The notes under the pieces were generated by a model that ran no database searches, had not been told where the DNA came from, and worked only from the letters and a program-made list of their open reading frames with translations. Of a stretch of DNA of 50,291 nucleotides, positions 16,003-24,256 are shown in pieces; the stretch's first letter is position 1; each line of letters starts with the position of its first letter. The translations under genes and the position numbers were made by a program. This stretch comes from Sphingomonas pruni NBRC 15498 (GTDB lineage: Bacteria; Pseudomonadota; Alphaproteobacteria; Sphingomonadales; Sphingomonadaceae): the NCBI RefSeq assembly GCF_001598455.1, contig NZ_BCYZ01000030.1:1-50291 (forward strand), written 5' to 3'.

Positions 16003-18708
16003 ATGACTGCTTTCCGTTCGAACCGTCGTACCCAGCTTGCCCTGTGCGCAAGCGGCATCGCGCTTGCCGGCGCGTTGACGGTGATCGCTTCGCCGGCGCT
16101 GGCCCAGGATACGACTGCCGCGGCGGCGCCGCAGGCCGACGATCAGGCCAATGCCAACGCGCCGCAAGACATCATCGTCAGCGGCTTCCGCGCAGCCTTG
16201 GCCAGCGCGACCGCCAAAAAGAAGAATTCCGAGCAGATCGTGGAATCAGTCTCGTCGGAAGATATCGGCAAGCTTCCCGACAACGGCATCGGCGAATCGA
16301 TCGCGCGCCTGCCCGGCATCTCTGCGCAGCGCAGCGCCGGTCGCGCGAACATCATCTCGATCCGCGGTTTCGGGCCGGACTTTTCGACCACCACGCTCAA
16401 CGGTCGTCAGCAGACCACGACCAATGACAGCCGCGCCGTCGAATTCGACCAATATCCGTCGGAAGTCCTGGCGGGCGTCGACGTCTACAAGTCGTCGGAA
16501 GCCGATCTCACCGCTGGCGGCCTGGTCGGCAGCATCAACCTACGCACCATCCGTCCGCTCGACGTCAGCAAGCGCGTCCTCGCGATCGGCGGGCGCGGCA
16601 CCTATGTCGACCAGAAGCTCCAGCCGGGGACGAGCGACCTAGGCTATCGCGTCTATGGCACCTATGTCGACAAGTTCGCCAATGACCGCATCGGAATCGC
16701 CCTGTCGGCGGCGTACACCGATGAGCCGTATCAGACCCGCGATTGGAACGCTTGGGGATATGGGGCCTATGGGCCGAACCAATATGGCATGAACGGGATC
16801 AAGACCTGGTCGGAGTCCGACAAGCTCAAGCGTTTCGGCGCCAATGGCACGATCCAGGTGAAGGCAAGCGACGACCTGATGCTCACGGTCGACGGCTTCT
16901 ATTCCCGTTTCGTCGACCGCATCGATCAACGTGGTTTCGAGATGCCGCTCAACTGCGGCGGCGGTTGCGGGCACGACCAGATTCTGAGCTACGTTGCGGA
17001 TTCGCGTGGGCTGGTGACGTCGGCGACGGTGAAGGGAACGCCCGTCATCGAAAATTATGCGAACGATCGCGTGGCCAGCACGTACTCGCTCGCCGGCAAC
17101 CTGAAGTGGGACAATGGCGGGTCGACGCGCGCCCTTTTCGACGCAAGTTGGTCGCGCACCGACCGCAAGGATGACCGTCTGGAAACCACCGCCGGGCTCG
17201 GCCGTGCTTTGCCCAATCCAACGGCAACGCTCAGCTACAAGCTGACCGACAAGGGGCCGGTTTTCACCAGCGACTATAATGGCGCCAGCTCCGCGCTGGT
17301 GCTGACGGACGTCGAAGGCTGGTCGGGCACGCCGATCCAGGCGGGTTACGACAAGATTCGCAAGAGCAAGGACGACCTGGTCGAGCTGCGCGGCGAGATC
17401 GAGCATGACATCGGCGCCTTCGTCAAGTCGATCAAGGTCGGTGTCGACTATACCTATCGCACCAAGGTGTTGACGCAGGACGAAGCCTTCCTTTCTCCGC
17501 CGGGCGGCGCGACGACTGCGACGATCCCGTCGAGCCTCCTCCTCGACCCGGTGCAGCTCGACAGAGGTTTGGGGCCGATCCTGGCCTACGATCCTCGTGT
17601 CCTGGTCGCGAAGGGCGTGCTGGACTTCATTGCCAACCCGTTCGGAGCGTCGCAGGCTTATGACGTCACCGAAGAGGTCTGGACGCCCTACGCGATGGCC
17701 AACCTGAACGCCGATCTCGGATCGGTCAGGCTGACCGGCAATATCGGCGTGCAGGGCATTCGCACCGCGCTCACGTCCAAGGGCGCGACCAAGCCGACCG
17801 TCAGGGATTCGTATTGGATCGTTCTGCCCAGTATGAACCTCAACTTCCGCTTTTCGGACGATTTCGTGATCCGGTTTGCCGCGTCGCAGCAGATCATGCG
17901 CCCTCGCATGGACCAGCTAACCAATATCGTGAACTTCGGCATCGACAACTCGCGGACGCCGCCGATCTACGTCGGCAGCGGCGGCAACCCGCTGTTGCGG
18001 CCGTACAAGGCAACCGCCTTCGATCTCAATTTCGAGAAGTACTTCGGTTCGAAGGGCTATATCGCGCTCCAGACCTTCTATAAGCACATCAACAATTACA
18101 TCGATCCCAGCGCCTTCGACCTGAACTTCGATTACTCTGGCTTCCCGAAACCCGCCGGCAACGTACCGTCTTCGCCGATCGGCCAGTTCAGCGGACCGGT
18201 GAACACGCATGGCGGGCACATTTACGGCATCGAAGCCGCCGGCACGCTGCCCTTCGATCTGTTCACCAAAGCACTTTCCGGCTTCGGTCTGACCGGCGGT
18301 TTCGGCTATACCGAAACCAAGGTTAAGGACTTTGCGGGCCGGGTCACGGTCATCCCGGGCTATTCGAAATATGTCGGGAACTTGACGGTCTATTATGAGG
18401 CCGACGGGTTCAGCCTGCGCGGCAGCATGCGCTATCGCTCCGGCTTCCTCGGCGACTTCTCGTTGTTCAGTGGCGGTCTCGATCGTCAGCAAGTGCTGGC
18501 GGAAACCGTCTATGACGCGCAGGTCGGCTACGACTTCCCGGCGCAATCGGCGTTGCACGGCCTTTCGCTGTACGTTCAGGGCCAGAACCTGACCAACACG
18601 CGGTCGGCGACGGTTGCGGACGTGAATGGTGCGGCATTCCCCGGCGCTTGGCTCAAATACCAGACCTATGGCCGCCGGGTCGTCGGAGGCTTCACTTACA
18701 AGTTCTGA
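16003..18708 (+). CDS. TonB-dependent receptor, probable maltodextrin transporter
   Basis: A 901-residue outer-membrane receptor. A signal peptide (LALCASGIALAGALTV) ends near AQ at residue 34-35. The plug carries EDIGKLPDNGIGESIARLPG and ISIRGFGPDFSTTTLNGR, the form typical of sugar-specific receptors of Caulobacter and sphingomonads. A 22-strand barrel follows and the protein ends in an aromatic strand with a final Phe. Start 16003 is set by GGGGAGGA 4-11 nt upstream. It stands between GH13 genes, so maltodextrin uptake energised by TonB is the likely job. A LacI-type site lies upstream and a stem-loop directly downstream. Confidence 0.92.
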   Translation: MTAFRSNRRTQLALCASGIALAGALTVIASPALAQDTTAAAAPQADDQANANAPQDIIVSGFRAALASATAKKKNSEQIVESVSSEDIGKLPDNGIGESIARLPGISAQRSAGRANIISIRGFGPDFSTTTLNGRQQTTTNDSRAVEFDQYPSEVLAGVDVYKSSEADLTAGGLVGSINLRTIRPLDVSKRVLAIGGRGTYVDQKLQPGTSDLGYRVYGTYVDKFANDRIGIALSAAYTDEPYQTRDWNAWGYGAYGPNQYGMNGIKTWSESDKLKRFGANGTIQVKASDDLMLTVDGFYSRFVDRIDQRGFEMPLNCGGGCGHDQILSYVADSRGLVTSATVKGTPVIENYANDRVASTYSLAGNLKWDNGGSTRALFDASWSRTDRKDDRLETTAGLGRALPNPTATLSYKLTDKGPVFTSDYNGASSALVLTDVEGWSGTPIQAGYDKIRKSKDDLVELRGEIEHDIGAFVKSIKVGVDYTYRTKVLTQDEAFLSPPGGATTATIPSSLLLDPVQLDRGLGPILAYDPRVLVAKGVLDFIANPFGASQAYDVTEEVWTPYAMANLNADLGSVRLTGNIGVQGIRTALTSKGATKPTVRDSYWIVLPSMNLNFRFSDDFVIRFAASQQIMRPRMDQLTNIVNFGIDNSRTPPIYVGSGGNPLLRPYKATAFDLNFEKYFGSKGYIALQTFYKHINNYIDPSAFDLNFDYSGFPKPAGNVPSSPIGQFSGPVNTHGGHIYGIEAAGTLPFDLFTKALSGFGLTGGFGYTETKVKDFAGRVTVIPGYSKYVGNLTVYYEADGFSLRGSMRYRSGFLGDFSLFSGGLDRQQVLAETVYDAQVGYDFPAQSALHGLSLYVQGQNLTNTRSATVADVNGAAFPGAWLKYQTYGRRVVGGFTYKF

Positions 18709-18720
18709 TACACGAACAGT

Positions 18721-18742
18721 CTCGCCGGTTGCGGCCGGCGAG
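18721..18742 (+). terminator. Stem-loop between receptor and halogenase-like gene
   Basis: Perfect 8-bp arms at 18721-18728 and 18735-18742 around a 6-nt loop, 12 nt after the receptor stop and 25 nt before the next ATG, with no T-run. More likely a partial terminator or a 3' mRNA stabiliser that lets the receptor be made in excess over the downstream genes than a full stop. Confidence 0.5.
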
Positions 18743-18767
18743 GCTCATTCGATGGTGAAGGCCTGAC

Positions 18768-20285
18768 ATGACTGATTCCACGTCGCTCGACATCGTCATC
18801 GCCGGCGGCGGGACGGCAGGATGGACGGCTGCCGCCATCCTCGCCCGCTTCCTCGGTAACCGCGCGACCATCACCCTCGTGGAATCCGACGCGATCGGCA
18901 CGGTCGGCGTCGGCGAGGCGACGATCCCGCAGATCCACAACCTGATCATCGGGCTTGGGCTCGACCAGGCCGAGTTCCTGCGGCGCACCAATGCTACATT
19001 CAAGCTGGGGATCGAGTTCAGCGATTGGCTCCGTCCAGGGCATCGCTACATCCACAGCTTCGGCCAGGTCGGACGCGGCGTCGGCCTGATCCCGTTTCGC
19101 CAACTCTGGCTGCGCGGCCGGCACCTCGGCGTCGCGGGCGATTACGGCGATTACAGCTATAACGTCGCCGCCACGCGCCTGGGTCGTTTCGCCACAACAG
19201 ACGGTCGCGACGGCAAGCCGACCGAACTGGCTTATGCCTATCATTTCGACGCTGCGTTATTTGCGGCAATGCTTCGCGACTATGCCGAAGAACGTGGCGT
19301 GCGGCGGGTCGAAGGCCTGATCGAACGAATCGAGCGCGATGGCGAAACGGGTGATCTCCGCGCGTTGCGGCTGGATCACGACCGCGAGGTGGCGGGCACG
19401 CTCTTCATCGACTGCACCGGATTCCGCAGCCTGTTGCTCGGCGATGCGCTCGGCGTACCGTTCGTCGACTGGCGCCGTTTTCTACCTTGCGACACTGCGC
19501 TGGCGGTGCCGAGCGAGACCCGTCCCGAGTTGCGCCCCTATACTCAGTCGATGGCGCGCCCGGCCGGCTGGCAATGGCGTATCCCGCTGCAGCATCGCAC
19601 CGGCAACGGCCATGTCTTCTGTTCCGAATTCATGTCGGTCGAGCAAGCGAGCGACCTGCTGCTCGCCAATGTCGAAGGCAAGCCGCTCGCGGACCCGCGC
19701 CCGATCCGCTTCACCAGCGGACACCGACAGGATTTCTGGTCGCATAATTGCATCGCTCTGGGTCTCGCCGCGGGATTCATGGAGCCACTCGAATCGACCA
19801 GTATCCACCTCGTCCAGTCGGGCCTGGGTCGGTTGCTCACCTTGCTGTCGGGCGACCTCTCGAACGTCGCCAGCGCGCGCGAAACCTTCAACCGCCTGTC
19901 GGTCGTCGAATGGCAGCGCATCCGCGACTTCATCGTCCTGCATTATGTCGCCAACGACCGCATCGGCGAGCCGTTCTGGGATCATTGCCGGGCGATCGAG
20001 TTGCCCGCCACCCTAAGCGAGAAGATCGCCTTGTTCCGCGAGGCGGGGGCCTTCGTTCGCGAGGAGGACGAGCTGTTCCTCGACGATAGCTGGGGTCAAG
20101 TGATGATCGGCCAGGGCATCATGCCGCATAGCTGGTCGCCGCTGGCCGACAACGTGCCCGGACAGGACGTCGGTCCATTCCTCGACACGCTCGCCCGGTC
20201 TTATCGCGTCAAGGCGGAGACGCTGCCGAGCCATCGCGACTTCGTCATGTCGATGACGGGCGACGCTCTGGAGAAACACGCATGA
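18768..20285 (+). CDS. Flavin-dependent (tryptophan) halogenase-like protein
   Basis: A 505-residue FAD-dependent monooxygenase of the tryptophan halogenase family. The FAD motif GGGTAGW is at residues 13-19; Lys79 in TFKLGIEF falls at the same number as the catalytic Lys79 of PrnA; the halogenase signature GWQWRIP appears near residue 267; and EPLESTSIHLVQ carries the Glu matching the second catalytic residue. All marks of an active halogenase are present, but the gene lies in a starch-use operon with no biosynthetic partner or flavin reductase beside it. The stop overlaps the next GH13 start (ATGA). Halogenation of a free substrate is possible; a link with carbohydrate use is unknown. Confidence 0.88.
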   Translation: MTDSTSLDIVIAGGGTAGWTAAAILARFLGNRATITLVESDAIGTVGVGEATIPQIHNLIIGLGLDQAEFLRRTNATFKLGIEFSDWLRPGHRYIHSFGQVGRGVGLIPFRQLWLRGRHLGVAGDYGDYSYNVAATRLGRFATTDGRDGKPTELAYAYHFDAALFAAMLRDYAEERGVRRVEGLIERIERDGETGDLRALRLDHDREVAGTLFIDCTGFRSLLLGDALGVPFVDWRRFLPCDTALAVPSETRPELRPYTQSMARPAGWQWRIPLQHRTGNGHVFCSEFMSVEQASDLLLANVEGKPLADPRPIRFTSGHRQDFWSHNCIALGLAAGFMEPLESTSIHLVQSGLGRLLTLLSGDLSNVASARETFNRLSVVEWQRIRDFIVLHYVANDRIGEPFWDHCRAIELPATLSEKIALFREAGAFVREEDELFLDDSWGQVMIGQGIMPHSWSPLADNVPGQDVGPFLDTLARSYRVKAETLPSHRDFVMSMTGDALEKHA

Positions 20286-22117
20286 TCCGCCGCTCGCTGC
20301 TTGCCGCCTTGCTCGCGACCGCGTTCGCGCAACCGGTGCTGGCGTCGCCCGGCTCTGCCCCCGCACCGGCGCCTGCCGCCAGCTACCGCGATCGCCTGCC
20401 CGAGGACGAAGTGATCTATTTCGTCCTTCCCGACCGGTTCGAGAACGGCGACCCGAAGAACGATACGGGCGGCCTGAAGGGTGACCGACTCGTCACCGGC
20501 TTCGATCCGACCGCCAAGGGCTTCTATCACGGCGGCGACCTCAAGGGGCTGCTCAAACGGATCGACTATATCCAGGCGCTCGGCGCGACCGCGATCTGGG
20601 TCGGGCCGATCTTCAAGAACAAGCCGGTCCAGGGCCCCAAGGGCAGCGAGTCCGCCGGCTATCACGGCTATTGGATCACCGACTTCACTCGGGTCGATCC
20701 GCATTTCGGGACCAATGCCGACTTCAAGGCGCTCGTCGACGCCGCGCATGCGCGCGGGATGAAGGTCTATATGGACATCATCGCCAACCACACCGCAGAC
20801 GTGATCAAGTATCGCGAGTGCGAAGCGGACAAGCCGTGCGCCTACCGCAGCCGTGCCGACTATCCCTATACGCGCAAGGGCGGCGCGAGCGGTCCGGCGA
20901 TCAATCCGGGCTTCCTCGGCTATGGCGTCGCGACGCCCGAGAATTTTGCCAAGCTGACCGACCCTGACTGGGCCTACACGCCATACCTTCCCAAGGGCGA
21001 GGAGAAAGCCAAGGTCCCGGCCTGGCTCAACGACCCGATCTATTACCATAATCGCGGCGATTCGACCTTCTCGACCGAGGATTCGCAGCTCGGCGACTTC
21101 TCCGGCCTCGACGATCTGATGACCGAGAATCCGCGCGTGATTGCGGGAATGATCGACATTTTCGGCAAGTGGATCGACGATTTCGGGATCGACGGATACC
21201 GCATAGACACCGCGCAGCATGTCGACCCCGCGTTCTGGCAGGCGTTCGTCCCGGCGATGCTGACGCGCGCCAAGGCCAGGGGCATTCCGAACTTCCACAT
21301 CTTCGGCGAGGTGTTCACCGGCGACCTCGACGTTGCGCGGCTTGCGGCGCACACGCGCGTCGACAAACTGCCGGCCGTGCTCGACTTCGCGTTCGAGCGC
21401 GCGGTGGCCGACACCGTCGCTCGCGGCGCGCCGACTAGCGAGTTGTTCCACATGTTCTTCGGCGACCCCGCTTATGCCGATGGCGAGGCGACGGCGCGAA
21501 CCTTGCCGACCTTTCTCGGCAACCATGACATGGGCCGCTTCTCGATGTTCGTGAAAGCCGGCTTCCCCCAGGCGAGCGACGACGAGGTGCTGAAGCGCGT
21601 CATTCTCGGCCATGCCATGCTGCTGACACTGCGCGGCGTGCCGACCATCTATTATGGCGACGAACAAGGCTTCGTCAGCAAGGGCAACGACCAGCTGGCG
21701 CGCGAGGACATGTTCGGCAGCAAGGTCGCGGTCTATAACGACACCAGGCTGCTCGGCACCACAAAGACCACCGCGACACCCAGCTTCGGCACCGATAACC
21801 CGATCTTCAAGACGATCGCCGAGCTCGCGCGCATCCGTACCAGCCACCACGCGCTGACTCGCGGGCGCCAGGTGCCACGCGCCTGGGGCGACAAGCCTGG
21901 TCTTTTCGCCGTGTCGCGGTTCGATCCCTATACCGGCAAGGAAGTGCTGATCGCGTTCAACACCTCCACCGCACCGCTCACCGCCAACGTGCTGGTCGAC
22001 GACAAATCCTCCGCTTTCACCGCTCTCCATGGTGCGTGCGAAGCCAAAGCCACCGCGCCGGGCAGCCTGAAGGTCAGCCTCGCTCCTCTCGACTTCATCA
22101 TCTGCGAGGCCCAGTGA
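20282..22117 (+). CDS. Secreted GH13 alpha-amylase
   Basis: A 611-residue exported glycoside hydrolase with signal peptide IRRSLLAALLATAFAQPVLA. GH13 regions follow: MDIIANHTAD (I), GIDGYRIDTAQHVD with the nucleophile Asp (II), FHIFGEVFTGD with the acid/base Glu (III) and FLGNHDMGRF (IV). A C-terminal beta domain closes the protein. It should hydrolyse alpha-1,4 glucan chains outside the cytoplasm. The ATG overlaps the halogenase-like stop, and its own TGA overlaps the GTG of the alpha-glucosidase, so three genes are coupled in a row. It differs in length and motifs from the first GH13 enzyme at 14448, so the two likely prefer different chain lengths. Confidence 0.92.
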   Translation: MIRRSLLAALLATAFAQPVLASPGSAPAPAPAASYRDRLPEDEVIYFVLPDRFENGDPKNDTGGLKGDRLVTGFDPTAKGFYHGGDLKGLLKRIDYIQALGATAIWVGPIFKNKPVQGPKGSESAGYHGYWITDFTRVDPHFGTNADFKALVDAAHARGMKVYMDIIANHTADVIKYRECEADKPCAYRSRADYPYTRKGGASGPAINPGFLGYGVATPENFAKLTDPDWAYTPYLPKGEEKAKVPAWLNDPIYYHNRGDSTFSTEDSQLGDFSGLDDLMTENPRVIAGMIDIFGKWIDDFGIDGYRIDTAQHVDPAFWQAFVPAMLTRAKARGIPNFHIFGEVFTGDLDVARLAAHTRVDKLPAVLDFAFERAVADTVARGAPTSELFHMFFGDPAYADGEATARTLPTFLGNHDMGRFSMFVKAGFPQASDDEVLKRVILGHAMLLTLRGVPTIYYGDEQGFVSKGNDQLAREDMFGSKVAVYNDTRLLGTTKTTATPSFGTDNPIFKTIAELARIRTSHHALTRGRQVPRAWGDKPGLFAVSRFDPYTGKEVLIAFNTSTAPLTANVLVDDKSSAFTALHGACEAKATAPGSLKVSLAPLDFIICEAQ

Positions 22118-23733
22118 ACGACGTCGCCCGCCTGCCCTCCGTCCAGACCGCGCACGAATGGTGGCGTGGGGCGGCGATCTATCAGATCTATCCGCGCAGT
22201 TTCGCCGACACCAATGGCGACGGTATCGGCGACTTGCCCGGCATCACCGCGCATCTCGACCATGTCGCGAGCCTGGGCGTCGACGCAATCTGGCTGTCGC
22301 CCTTCTTCACCTCGCCGATGCTCGATTTCGGCTATGACGTGGCCGATTATTGCGATGTCGACCCGATTTTCGGGACGCTCGCCGATTTCGATGCTTTGGT
22401 CGCGCGTGCGCACGCGCTCGGACTCAAGGTCCTGATCGACCAGGTCTATTCGCACAGCAGCGATCGTCACCCCTGGTTCCTGGAGAGCCGCGCCGATCGC
22501 ACCAATTCCAAGGCCGATTGGTATGTCTGGGCCGATGCCAAACCGGACGGCTCGCCGCCCAACAATTGGCAGTCGGTGTTCGGCGGTCCGGCCTGGACGT
22601 GGAGCGCACCGCGCCGGCAATATTACATGCACAACTTCCTGCCCGAACAGCCGCAGCTGCATATGCACCTGCCGGCAGTGCAGGACGCAATGCTAGACGT
22701 GGCGAAATTCTGGCTCGACCGCGGCGTCGACGGTTTCCGCATCGATGCGATCAACTTTTCGATGCACGACCCGGCGTTGACCGACAATCCGCCGGCCCCG
22801 CCCGGCCCACGCACGCGCTCGTTCGATTTCCAGCTGCACGTTCACAATCAAAGCCAGCCGGAAATCCCGGCCTTCCTCGAGCGGCTTCGCGCCTTGCTCG
22901 ACCGTTATGGCGCGACCTTCACGGTGGCGGAGGTCGGCGGCCCGAGCCCGGAGGCCGAGATGCATGCCTTCACCCAGGGCGATCATCGGCTCAATTCGGC
23001 CTATGGCTTCAATTTCCTCTACGCCGACAGGCTCACGCCCGCGCTCGTGCGCGACGCGCTCGCGCAATGGCCCGATACGCCCGGCACCGGCTGGCCGAGC
23101 TGGGCGTTCGAGAATCACGACGCGCCGCGGGCCATCTCGCGCTGGGCCGCGCCCGAGCATCGCGACGCCTTCGCGCGGATGAAGCTGATGCTGCTGATCT
23201 CGCTGCGCGGCAATATCTTCCTCTACAATGGCGAGGAACTCGGCCTGACCCAGGTCGATATCCCGTTCGAGGCGCTGCGCGATCCCGAAGCCATCGCCAA
23301 TTGGCCGCTGACCCTGTCACGCGACGGTGCGCGCACGCCGATGCCCTGGCGGGGCAACGCCAACGACCATGCCGGTTTCAGCTCAGGCGCGCCCTGGTTG
23401 CCGATCGGCGCAGACCATCTCGCGCTGGCGGTTGATCGCCAGGACCGGAATCCGGACTCCTTGCTCAACCTGACGCGGCATCTGCTCGCGTTCCGCCGCG
23501 CGAGCGACGCGCTGATGCGTGGCGAGGCGCGGGTGATCGAAGCCAGCAGGACGATCCTGGCGATCGAGCGGTCGACCCCCGACGAAACCATGTTGTGCGT
23601 ATTCAACATGTCGGCGGAACCGGCCGAATGGCGCCCTGCCAAACCCGATCGCTGGCGCGCGGAGGAAATCGTCGGCCAAATGACCGACTGGCGGTTCGGC
23701 TCCTATGCGGCGGTGATCGCGCGCAGGATATAG
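22114..23733 (+). CDS. GH13 alpha-glucosidase
   Basis: A 539-residue enzyme without a signal peptide, thus probably cytoplasmic. It opens with WWRGAAIYQIYPRSFADTNG, the mark of the oligo-1,6-glucosidase/alpha-glucosidase branch; region II is GVDGFRIDAINF, region III has FTVAEVGG with the acid/base Glu, region IV FENHDAPR. It should release glucose from imported maltose and short maltodextrins. The GTG start at 22114 overlaps the TGA of the amylase (GTGA); no other start fits the conserved N terminus. It closes the sugar operon. Confidence 0.92.
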   Translation: MNDVARLPSVQTAHEWWRGAAIYQIYPRSFADTNGDGIGDLPGITAHLDHVASLGVDAIWLSPFFTSPMLDFGYDVADYCDVDPIFGTLADFDALVARAHALGLKVLIDQVYSHSSDRHPWFLESRADRTNSKADWYVWADAKPDGSPPNNWQSVFGGPAWTWSAPRRQYYMHNFLPEQPQLHMHLPAVQDAMLDVAKFWLDRGVDGFRIDAINFSMHDPALTDNPPAPPGPRTRSFDFQLHVHNQSQPEIPAFLERLRALLDRYGATFTVAEVGGPSPEAEMHAFTQGDHRLNSAYGFNFLYADRLTPALVRDALAQWPDTPGTGWPSWAFENHDAPRAISRWAAPEHRDAFARMKLMLLISLRGNIFLYNGEELGLTQVDIPFEALRDPEAIANWPLTLSRDGARTPMPWRGNANDHAGFSSGAPWLPIGADHLALAVDRQDRNPDSLLNLTRHLLAFRRASDALMRGEARVIEASRTILAIERSTPDETMLCVFNMSAEPAEWRPAKPDRWRAEEIVGQMTDWRFGSYAAVIARRI

Positions 23734-23778
23734 GCCTCGCCCAATCCAGGCGGGGGCCGTCGGCGGATTATGCAAACT

Positions 23779-23793
23779 TCTTCAGCTTGAAGA
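23779..23793 (-). terminator. Possible short terminator of tRNA-Leu
   Basis: A 6-bp stem with 3-nt loop (arms 23779-23784 and 23788-23793) directly abuts the encoded CCA end of the tRNA on its downstream side, followed on that strand by AGTTTG. Weak but well placed. Confidence 0.35.
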
Positions 23794-23878
23794 TGGTGCG
23801 GGCGGTGGGAATCGAACCCACACTCCTTTCGGAACCGGATTTTGAGTCCGGCGCGTCTACCAGTTCCACCACGCCCGC
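23794..23878 (-). tRNA. tRNA-Leu (anticodon CAA)
   Basis: An 85-nt type II tRNA read on the minus strand. The acceptor arms GCGGGCG and CGCCCGC pair perfectly, followed by A and an encoded CCA (TGG at 23794-23796 on the plus strand). The anticodon stem CCGGA/TCCGG holds loop CTCAAAA, giving anticodon CAA for UUG. A long variable arm and the GGTTCGATTCCC T-arm are present. A TATAGA-like -10 box stands about 45 bp upstream (plus-strand TCTATA at 23923-23928) without a clear -35. Confidence 0.95.
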
Positions 23879-24256
23879 GTGTCGAAGAGGCACATCAGGG
23901 CCCGTTGATCGACGATCGGGCGTCTATAAGCGAGCGTTTTGGGGATTTCCAGACCGTATTCAGCTGTTTCTGACGAGCCCGTCCGATGTCGAAATTGCAT
24001 CGTCGGGGAGCAGCCCATTGAAGTCGGTCTCTGAAAAGGCGGCGATCTCCAGAGTATGTGCCAGTGCGGCGCCCATCATTCCCTGCCGCCACCGGTTAAG
24101 CCGCACATCTCACCTGGGTTTTTGGGAGACTAATGCGGCTACCGAGCGCGAAGGAAGCGGAATGGCGCGGCAGGCAACTGTCAGGACGAATAGGCAGTGG
24201 TGCGCGGGGATGGTAGGCGTGATCGAGCAGTCCGAATTGTTATTCAAGGACGCGCG
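23879..24256. other. Intergenic region between tRNA-Leu and the porin gene
   Basis: 378 bp holding the likely tRNA promoter (TATAGA-like box at 23923-23928, minus strand) and the leader of the porin gene. A frame is open across the tRNA but cannot be a gene. A 27-codon ORF from about 24132 has no homology I recognise. I see no other structure. Confidence 0.5.

Noticed and set aside
20201..22030. 609-codon frame opposite the second amylase
   Set aside because: Antisense shadow; the GH13 motifs on the other strand explain the constraint.
24132..24215. 27-codon ORF upstream of the porin gene
   Set aside because: Too short, with no conserved feature or clear ribosome site.
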